A stretch of 12,025 nucleotides of DNA from Endomicrobium sp. (GTDB lineage: Bacteria; Elusimicrobiota; Endomicrobiia; Endomicrobiales; Endomicrobiaceae): contig JAISRA010000014.1 in NCBI GenBank assembly GCA_031273885.1, positions 1 through 12,025 of the forward strand, in the 5' to 3' direction. Positions 7,166 to 12,025 of this stretch are shown piece after piece; the first letter of the stretch is position 1, and every line of letters starts with the position of its first letter. The translations under genes were made by a program, and so were the position numbers. The notes below the pieces were generated by a model. That model ran no database searches, had not been told where the DNA came from, and worked only from the letters and a program-made list of their open reading frames with translations.

Positions 7166-7875
7166 TAAGGGGTTATATAAAATAATGAATTAACTGATTT
7201 AACATGAATTATGAAAAGAAAAAAACAATCTTAAAGCAGAAAGTATCTGGAATTTAGAGTATTTTAATACTGTGGGAGCGAGAGGTGTTAAAAGACGGTA
7301 AAGAAAGCAGGACCAAAAGACTGCATAAAAAGGTTCTGTAATAATTAATCTACAAGCGAAAATAGAGGGATATGCCTTGCATCTGTTGGGACTTTCAGAG
7401 GATAGCAAAGGTTGTTGTTGCAAAAACTAAATAACTTTTAAAACTTTTAAAAGAATTACCATAAATCCTGAAATACACAAAAAGCTATAGCATGTCATGA
7501 AACATATCGATAAAGTCGATATTTTAGTTTCAGAAATTGGCACACGAGAAACCCACAGCAAAGCAGCAAATATTTAAAATCTAAAAATACTAACATAAAA
7601 ATTGAGATTTGGATTTGTACCTAAATATGAACACAAAAATATGATGAAGTATAATTACCTTATCTAATACTGATGCACGTACACGTATTTGATAAATGCA
7701 AAAAGCTATAAAAACAGAAGAATTGCTTATCGGGATTTCCTCTGGAAAAGTAGTTGCTATATAACAACTAAACTTGCAAAACATCCTGAAAAACTTGATA
7801 CTGTTCACAGAAAATGATAATTTTTCTCATAACTGCTCTAATGCAAAACGGAAATTAAAATAATACAGCCCCTTA
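7166..7875 (+). mobile_element. Degenerate ~710-bp insertion sequence, possibly IS1-like
   Basis: The ends form an imperfect inverted repeat. The left end is TAAGGGGTTATAT (from 7166). The right end, read from 7875 on the minus strand, is TAAGGGGCTGTAT, a match of 11 of 13 with the outer 7 perfect. The interior plus strand carries transposase-like fragments broken by stops and frameshifts: a YCGSE zinc-ribbon trace near 7268 and EGYALHLLGLS plus a shifted RIAKVVVAKT helix-turn-helix trace near 7365-7430. The size and the zinc-ribbon/HTH order fit the IS1 family. No clear target-site duplication is visible, and the DDE catalytic part is not convincingly readable, so the family call is tentative. 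Confidence 0.4.
7245..7475 (+). pseudogene. N-terminal transposase remnant (zinc ribbon + HTH, IS1-like)
   Basis: Plus-strand fragments in shifting frames read YCGSERC, then a Lys/Arg-rich stretch, then INLQAKIEGYALHLLGLS. After a frame change FQRIAKVVVAKTK follows, then a stop and LLKLLKELP. IS1-type transposases start with a CxxC zinc ribbon followed by a helix-turn-helix of the form 'alhLlglsfR.IakvlgvS..tV..Wlk', which this echoes. Several stops and at least one frameshift rule out a functional product. It lies inside the proposed inverted-repeat element, which supports the reading. Confidence 0.35.
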
Positions 7876-8071
7876 AACCATAATATTTTTCTCTAAATGA
7901 TTATGCAAATTTGACCTAAAATTCTCCATATCCCCCATTGGCAAAAAATTAATTTAAAGCATTTCTGAATAAGAAATCATGTCATACTGAGCATGACTAA
8001 ATACCTTAAAGTTCGGTAAAAACCTAAAACATAATACCCTACGTTATAACTACAGAATATTCGAATTGATT
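7876..8071. other. Intergenic sequence with nothing recognisable
   Basis: This A/T-rich stretch between the decayed element and the tRNA promoter has stops in all frames. Only a short inverted repeat (GTCAT/ATGAC near 7981-7999) was noted. No gene is supported. Confidence 0.5.
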
Positions 8072-8099
8072 TTGAAAACTTATTAAATTTTTATATAAT
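8072..8099 (+). promoter_or_regulatory. Sigma-70-type promoter for tRNA-Ser(UGA)
   Basis: TTGAAA (8072-8077), a 16-nt spacer and a perfect TATAAT (8094-8099) are present. The start would be near 8106, leaving a ~43-nt 5' leader that RNase P would remove. Nothing else on the plus strand lies in between. Confidence 0.65.
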
Positions 8100-8148
8100 C
8101 AAAGTTCAAGAATATGGTATATTGTGAAATTATTCATAATTTAAGCAA

Positions 8149-8235
8149 GGAGAGATGGCCGAGCGGTTTAAGGCGATAGTCTTGAAAACTATTATAGGGA
8201 AAACCTTATCGGGGGTTCAAATCCCTCTCTCTCCA
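8149..8235 (+). tRNA. tRNA-Ser(UGA)
   Basis: This is a class II tRNA of 87 nt. The acceptor stem is GGAGAGA with TCTCTCC, the D arm GCCGAGCGGTTTAAGGC, and the anticodon stem ATAGT/ACTAT with loop CTTGAAA (anticodon TGA, reads UCA and related Ser codons). The long variable arm has a 6-bp stem (ATAGGG/CCTTAT, one G-U), and the T arm has GTTCAAAT. The discriminator base is A, where bacterial tRNA-Ser usually has G. CCA is not encoded. The first 27 bases are identical to those of the tRNA-Ser(GGA) gene at 9375-9461 on the other strand. Confidence 0.96.
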
Positions 8236-8517
8236 TATTAATATAAAACAATCATATATCTTAATTTTAATTCTTTTATAACAAAAATATTACGCTTCGA
8301 CATAAACAATAATTTCAATATCGATATATTTATTTGCATACTTTCAGGTTTATTTAAAGATACATACAAGCGGTAGTGTACAGCAACAAAATATATTTGA
8401 TAGAATTGCGATAGAAACAAACTAGTAATAGAGAGCTAAAAATCTAATAATATACTAATTAATTTAATCTGTCATAATACATTAAAAATTACAAAGTTGT
8501 TTAAAAAGTATACTTTT
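8236..8517. other. Intergenic region upstream of the sirtuin gene
   Basis: This is A/T-rich with no convincing gene. A 60-codon minus-strand open frame (8238-8420) has no ribosome site and low-complexity composition, so it is not called. A CATAAT box (8473-8478) could be a -10 element for the sirtuin gene, but I find no matching -35. Confidence 0.5.
8504..8517. promoter_or_regulatory. 14-bp perfect palindrome abutting the sirtuin start codon
   Basis: AAAAGTATACTTTT is its own reverse complement and ends one base before ATG 8518. It occupies the place where a Shine-Dalgarno would be expected, and none is present. It could be an operator or a small hairpin, but A/T-rich chance is a real alternative. 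Confidence 0.3.
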
Positions 8518-9243
8518 ATGGAATGTATTAAAAAAACTGTTGTAGCATTAAAAAATTCAAAATATGCAGTTGCTTTTACCGGTGCAGGGATTTCTGTTGA
8601 AAGTGGTATTGCACCCTTTCGTGGTGAACACGGTATATGGAACAAATACGAAGAACGTCTTTGGGAAATAAATTATTTTATACAACATACGAAAGAAACG
8701 TGGGATATGCTTTGTGGCGGATTTTATGATACTTTGCTTAAAGCAAAACCAAATGTAGCTCATATAGCTCTTGCAAACCTTGAGAAGAAAGGACAACTTA
8801 AAACTATAATTACACAAAACATTGACGATCTTCATAAAAAAGCTGGCAGTAAAACTGTATATGAATTACATGGTAACGCATCTAGACTTCGTTGTACTAA
8901 TGACAACAGCAACTACTTTGCAAAAGATTTCAACTTAAAAGCTGCTCCACGTTGCAAAATATGTAATGCCATATTAAAACCAGACTTTGTATTTTTTGGT
9001 GAAATGCTTCCCGAATATGATATGCATATGTCTGTGGAAGCTGCCTCAAAATGCGATCTCATGCTGATTATAGGCTCTGCAGGCGTTGTACATCCCGCAG
9101 CTTCCCTTCCATATCATGCAAAACGCAATAATGCAGTTATAATTGAAATTAATCCTAACACTTCAATTTTCACAAATGAACTTGTAAATATATTTATCCC
9201 AATGAAATCCGGAGAAGCTATGTATAAAATTGAGAATTACTAA
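8518..9243 (+). CDS. Sir2-family NAD-dependent protein deacylase (sirtuin)
   Basis: Sirtuins remove acyl groups from protein lysines using NAD+, giving nicotinamide and O-acyl-ADP-ribose. I start at ATG 8518 (241 aa) because the Rossmann core then begins as in short bacterial sirtuins. TTG 8497 would add seven residues. Motifs are GAGIS (22-26), GIAPFRG (30-36), TQNIDDLH (99-106) with the NAD-contacting Asn and Asp, the catalytic His in ELHGNA (H118), FFGEMLP (159-165) and GSAGVVHPAA (186-195). The zinc module has C126 and CKIC (146, 149), but the fourth Cys is Asp129. The Tyr-x-x-Arg pair of desuccinylase-type CobB appears as YDTL (70-73), so deacetylation is more likely than desuccinylation. 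No ribosome site is visible. The gene lies alone between two inverted tRNA-Ser genes. Confidence 0.93.
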   Translation: MECIKKTVVALKNSKYAVAFTGAGISVESGIAPFRGEHGIWNKYEERLWEINYFIQHTKETWDMLCGGFYDTLLKAKPNVAHIALANLEKKGQLKTIITQNIDDLHKKAGSKTVYELHGNASRLRCTNDNSNYFAKDFNLKAAPRCKICNAILKPDFVFFGEMLPEYDMHMSVEAASKCDLMLIIGSAGVVHPAASLPYHAKRNNAVIIEINPNTSIFTNELVNIFIPMKSGEAMYKIENY

Positions 9244-9374
9244 GGACGTTATCCAATTTAATTGCTTGCTATAACTGAACAAAATTATGGTTATCTAGTC
9301 CCAAATTGCTTTGATAAAAAATACACAGCTCTGGCACGTTTCAAAATAATAAAAATGTATCGAAAAACTTAGAC
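9244..9374. other. Short spacer between sirtuin gene and tRNA-Ser(GGA)
   Basis: These 131 bases hold the converging 3' ends of a plus-strand gene and a minus-strand tRNA. I found no hairpin with a U-tract in either direction. A GTTTTT run follows the tRNA on the minus strand. Confidence 0.4.
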
Positions 9375-9461
9375 CGGAGAGATAGGGATTTGAACCCTAG
9401 TTACCCTTTAGGATAAACAGTCTTTCCAGGACTGCGCCTTAAACCGCTCGGCCATCTCTCC
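9375..9461 (-). tRNA. tRNA-Ser(GGA)
   Basis: This is a class II tRNA of 87 nt on the minus strand. The acceptor stem is GGAGAGA with TCTCTCC, the anticodon stem CAGTC/GACTG with loop CTGGAAA (anticodon GGA, reads UCC and UCU). The variable arm has a 6-bp stem (TTATCC/GGGTAA, one U-G), and the T stem is TAGGG/CCCTA with loop TTCAAAT. The discriminator is G and CCA is not encoded. A possible promoter upstream on the minus strand is TTGAAA (9564-9559), 18 nt, TAATAT (9540-9535), which would leave a leader of about 65-70 nt. Confidence 0.96.
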
Positions 9462-9648
9462 AAGTACTTTTTGATAAAACATAAATTGTATAAAACCTAT
9501 TGATCTATCCTAACTATCGAAATGAAATTTTATCATATTATGATGGTTTATTTAAATTTTTCAACAATATCACTTAATAAGCCCACACACAAATATAAAC
9601 ATAAAAAAATGCTTGATATTTTATGTAAACGAATAATTGAATTATTTA
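9462..9648. other. Spacer between tRNA-Ser(GGA) and the helicase gene
   Basis: It contains the possible tRNA promoter (9535-9564) and an 8-bp inverted repeat ACATAAAA/TTTTATGT (about 9599-9626). That repeat lies 20-50 nt past the helicase stop and could end its transcript, but it is all A/T and lacks a good U-tract. No gene is seen. Confidence 0.4.
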
Positions 9649-10923
9649 TCAAAACTGTTCTTCATAACTAAGGATATCTCTTTTAGTGAGAGGTCTTGAT
9701 AAAGTTATGCCATCAAGGGATGTACAACGACTTAAAGCTACATATAATTGTCCAGGAGCAAATGCGCCATATTCCATATCTATAATAATATTATCAAAAG
9801 TTTTTCCCTGACTTTTATGTATTGTTATAGCCCAAGAAAGTTTTAAAGGATACTGCTTAAAAAATCCTGCACTTTCTGTTTCTATTTGTTTTTGTTTCTC
9901 ATTCCACTTATATTTAAATAATTCCCACTTATAAGACTCAACATATTCAATTCTTCCATTTGGGAATTTTACATGTATTAGAACTTTGCCCAAATGAGCA
10001 CTACTTTTTATATCATCAATTATACCGATACTTCCATTAACCCATCTGTTTTTTATATCGTTGTTTAACATCATTACTTGAGCACCTTGCTTTATCATAA
10101 GGTTACGTTCAGCAGGTAAAGTTTTTAGATCTGGATTTACATTTTCTGTTTCCGCAGTAAAAACTATCTGATTCGACAATATTTTTGATAGATACTGATG
10201 ATTTATAAGTGCTGCCTTCTTATTTGTGGTAGCAAGATATACTGTCATAGGTTTATTTAACATTTGCAGTGAAACTTTTTTATTGAGTTCTGTAAGTTCT
10301 TTGTCACTTGCAGTCCCATTACGCACTGCACTCAGTAATGCAATAAAATTATCGTCTTGTTGTCTGTAAACTTTTTTAAACTCAACTATATGCAATACAC
10401 AATCATTTAGAGAATATGCGCTTAAAAAATAAGGGGACTTATAAACCGAATTAAATATGTGGTATTCTTCCTTTTTTACCACTGGAGGGAGTTGCTTTAA
10501 ATCACCAATAAAAACCATCTGCACACCACCAAAAGCTTCTTGATGTTTTTCTCTGTTTAATCTTAAAAATTTATCTATGCAATCTAAAATATCGCAACGC
10601 AACATTGATGCTTCGTCAATTATAATTGTTTCAACTTTTTCATATATAGATCTTCCAGAAATCTTTTTCTTTTTTATTTTCAAAAGAGTAATATCAGGTT
10701 TAAAATTAAAGAATGAATGTACTGTTTCTCCGCCACAATTAAGAGCCGCTACTCCCGTCGGGGCAAGAAGCACAGTTTTTTTATTCGCTCTAGTTATATA
10801 ATAATGTAAAAATGTAGTCTTTCCAGTACCTGCATTACCAGTAACGAAAATGCAATCATTGCTTTTGTCTATTAAATCATAAGCTTGTTTAAATTCATTA
10901 CTTATTTCAATTTTATTTTTCAT
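9649..10923 (-). CDS. Pif1-like SF1B DNA helicase
   Basis: This 424-aa ATP-dependent 5'-to-3' DNA helicase is of the Pif1/RecD-like class, close in size to the compact bacterial Pif1 proteins (~430 aa) studied in Bacteroides. These unwind forked DNA and G-quadruplexes. All superfamily 1 motifs are visible: I GNAGTGKTT (29-37), Ia APTGVAA (54-60), II IIDEAS (101-106), III GDLKQLPP (140-147), IV VYRQ (185-188), V ITIHKSQGKT (367-376 region) and VI LYVALSR (393-399). No accessory nuclease domain is fused. There is no Shine-Dalgarno before ATG 10923. Instead TATAAT lies six bases upstream, suggesting a leaderless message. The gene is transcribed in the same direction as parB, 188 bp downstream of it, so a short operon is unlikely but possible. 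RecD2 is less likely because it is longer. Confidence 0.93.
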   Translation of the reverse strand: MKNKIEISNEFKQAYDLIDKSNDCIFVTGNAGTGKTTFLHYYITRANKKTVLLAPTGVAALNCGGETVHSFFNFKPDITLLKIKKKKISGRSIYEKVETIIIDEASMLRCDILDCIDKFLRLNREKHQEAFGGVQMVFIGDLKQLPPVVKKEEYHIFNSVYKSPYFLSAYSLNDCVLHIVEFKKVYRQQDDNFIALLSAVRNGTASDKELTELNKKVSLQMLNKPMTVYLATTNKKAALINHQYLSKILSNQIVFTAETENVNPDLKTLPAERNLMIKQGAQVMMLNNDIKNRWVNGSIGIIDDIKSSAHLGKVLIHVKFPNGRIEYVESYKWELFKYKWNEKQKQIETESAGFFKQYPLKLSWAITIHKSQGKTFDNIIIDMEYGAFAPGQLYVALSRCTSLDGITLSRPLTKRDILSYEEQF

Positions 10924-10929
10924 TTTTTA

Positions 10930-10935
10930 ATTATA
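10930..10935 (-). promoter_or_regulatory. -10 box placed for a leaderless helicase mRNA
   Basis: On the minus strand a perfect TATAAT (10935-10930) is followed by TAAAAA and then ATG 10923. Transcription would start at or within a base or two of the A of ATG. No good -35 is seen 16-18 nt upstream, and no ribosome site exists. Confidence 0.4.
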
Positions 10936-10960
10936 TAAATATAAGGAACTCGACCGATAG

Positions 10961-11124
10961 TTATTAACAACTTATCAACAATGGCTTTCGATAATTCTTT
11001 TCACTTACCATAAATAAAGTATTTTAATTTTCATATTGACTTTTAAATATATTTCTAAAAATTATTTTTATTATATATTTTTATACCAGTTCTTTAAACA
11101 AAAATTTAATTCTAGTTATCCACA
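10961..11124 (+). other. AT-rich spacer with DnaA-box-like sequences (possible origin-related region)
   Basis: TTATCCACA, the bacterial DnaA consensus, lies at 11116-11124 and covers the end of parB, including the first base of its stop codon. TTATCAACA (one mismatch) is at 10972-10980 and TTATTAACA (two mismatches) at 10961-10969. All three have the same orientation. Between them are about 130 bp of almost pure A/T. Chromosomal origins commonly lie near parAB and combine DnaA boxes with an AT-rich unwinding element. Three boxes, one of them weak, is few for an oriC, and no dnaA, dnaN, gidB or rpmH gene is in view. Confidence 0.3.
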
Positions 11125-11984
11125 AGTGAAAGTGCAAGTTCTTTTACTATTCTTTCCAAATCTTCTAAAGAGTAATAATAAATTTCTATTTTACCTTTTT
11201 TACTTGTTCCTGTAATATTTGCTTTTGTACCAAGTTTTCTTTGAATTTCTTCTTTTAAATGTACAAGTTCCATTTCTTGCACTTTTTGTTTTACAACCCT
11301 TCTTTCAGATTTTAAATCTGAAATAAGTTTTTCTATAGTTCTTACTGAAAGTTTTTCAGCTAATATTTTATTTGCAATCATCTTTACTTGATTCACATCT
11401 CCTATACCAGCAAGTATTTTGCCGTGTCCTGACGTGATTTTACCTTCCGCTATTAACGCTTGCACATCTTCAGGTAAAGATAAAAGTCTTAGTGCATTTG
11501 ATATTACAGATCTTTCTTTACCCACAGTTTCTGATATCTGTTCATGCGTATGCCCAAATTCTTCTATAAGCCTTTTAAAATCCTTAGCCTCTTCTATTGG
11601 AGTTAAATTCTCTCTCTGAATATTTTCAATTAACGCTAAGTCAAATCTCTGTTTGTTGTCAGCAGGTTGTTTTACTATAGCTTTTATATCTTTACTATCT
11701 GCAAGTTTAGAAGCTCTATACCTTCTTTCGCCTGCTATAATTTCATATTCTCCGGGAACTATTGAGGCAGCAACTAAAATCGGTTGAGCTAGGCCGTGCT
11801 TTTTTATTGATTCTGCAAGCTCTCGAAGCTTTTCTACGTCAAATTTATTTCTTGGCTGAAATCTATTAGATTTAATTCTGTTTAATGGTATTGTTATAAC
11901 TATTTCATCTATAGCAGAGGTTTTACTTGATACCTGCGTCGGTATTAATGATTCCAAACCTCTTCCTAATGCTTTTTTTTGCAT
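11112..11984 (-). CDS. parB: Chromosome partitioning protein ParB (Spo0J family)
   Basis: ParB binds parS sites near the origin, spreads as a CTP-loaded clamp and recruits condensin and ParA for chromosome segregation. The 290-aa protein starts with KKALGRGLESLI, the motif that contacts ParA. The ParB/Srx CTP-binding domain contains QPRNKF (43-48), GERRYRAS (85-92) and ENIQRENL (120-127). The HTH parS-binding domain spans about 147-190 (HEQISETVGKERSVISNALRLL), with SGHGKILAGI after it. The C-terminal ~50 residues form the dimerisation domain. A strong GAGGAGAAA Shine-Dalgarno precedes ATG 11984. No consensus parS (TGTTTCACGTGAAACA-like) occurs in the window. parA is expected just upstream, beyond the right edge. 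The final codons and first base of the TAG stop form a perfect DnaA box. Confidence 0.96.
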   Translation of the reverse strand: MQKKALGRGLESLIPTQVSSKTSAIDEIVITIPLNRIKSNRFQPRNKFDVEKLRELAESIKKHGLAQPILVAASIVPGEYEIIAGERRYRASKLADSKDIKAIVKQPADNKQRFDLALIENIQRENLTPIEEAKDFKRLIEEFGHTHEQISETVGKERSVISNALRLLSLPEDVQALIAEGKITSGHGKILAGIGDVNQVKMIANKILAEKLSVRTIEKLISDLKSERRVVKQKVQEMELVHLKEEIQRKLGTKANITGTSKKGKIEIYYYSLEDLERIVKELALSLVDN

Positions 11985-12025
11985 ACTTTATTTCTCCTCA
12001 ATAAATCATATATTTTCATATTTCT

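Noticed and set aside
7504..7522. ATATCGA/TCGATAT hairpin as a terminator
   Set aside because: The 7-bp arms with only a short T-run lie inside degenerate DNA with no gene ending there.
7590..7808. 72-codon minus-strand open frame
   Set aside because: It lies inside the decayed IS-like element, antisense to transposase-like fragments, without ribosome site or recognisable motif.
8238..8420. 60-codon minus-strand open frame between tRNA-Ser and the sirtuin gene
   Set aside because: No ribosome site, low-complexity A/T composition and no family resemblance.
8518..9243. Sirtuin as part of an antiphage defence system
   Set aside because: It is a short stand-alone deacylase type with no SIR2-fused Argonaute, TIR, helicase or SLOG partner. 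The Pif1-like helicase gene is separated by a tRNA and on the opposite strand.
11112..12025. parS site near parB
   Set aside because: I searched for TGTTTCACGTGAAACA-like palindromes and found none in the window.

Overview
This is an AT-rich bacterial window. Housekeeping genes on the minus strand fill the left part and the right end. Between them lie a transporter gene, about 1.6 kb of decayed DNA, two inverted tRNA-Ser genes around a sirtuin gene, and a Pif1-type helicase gene. The low GC, the compact gene set and the long gene-poor stretch with interrupted coding remnants suggest a reduced, decaying genome. An Elusimicrobiota/Endomicrobium-like host-associated bacterium would fit, but that placement is a guess from style, not a database match.

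Left block (1-4792, all minus, transcribed right to left): a HIT-family hydrolase gene, then rpsU, a NIF3-like metal-protein gene, dnaG and rpoD, the last cut by the window edge. This is the classical macromolecular-synthesis operon (rpsU-dnaG-rpoD) with a NIF3-like gene inserted. A hairpin with a U-rich tail sits between rpsU and nif3, so high rpsU expression can be uncoupled from low dnaG/rpoD expression. The last three genes are separated by only 1-2 bases. A 37-bp tandem duplication has changed the C-terminus of the S21 protein.

Middle (4793-8148): a neurotransmitter:sodium symporter family transporter with a good sigma-70 promoter and a ~120-nt leader, followed by two overlapping inverted repeats. 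Upstream of it, 6530-8070 holds no intact gene. It contains an unidentified broken frame on the minus strand (about 6797-7078) and an apparent dead insertion sequence of ~710 bp (7166-7875) with imperfect terminal repeats and an IS1-like zinc-ribbon/HTH transposase fragment.

Right block (8149-12025): tRNA-Ser(UGA) on plus and tRNA-Ser(GGA) on minus face each other. They share an identical first 27 bases and enclose a single sirtuin gene. Next come a Pif1-like helicase gene on minus, whose -10 box placement suggests a leaderless mRNA, and a 188-bp very AT-rich spacer with DnaA-box-like sequences. Last is parB, whose stop codon lies in a perfect DnaA box. The parB neighbour and DnaA boxes raise the possibility of a nearby replication origin, but this is unproven.
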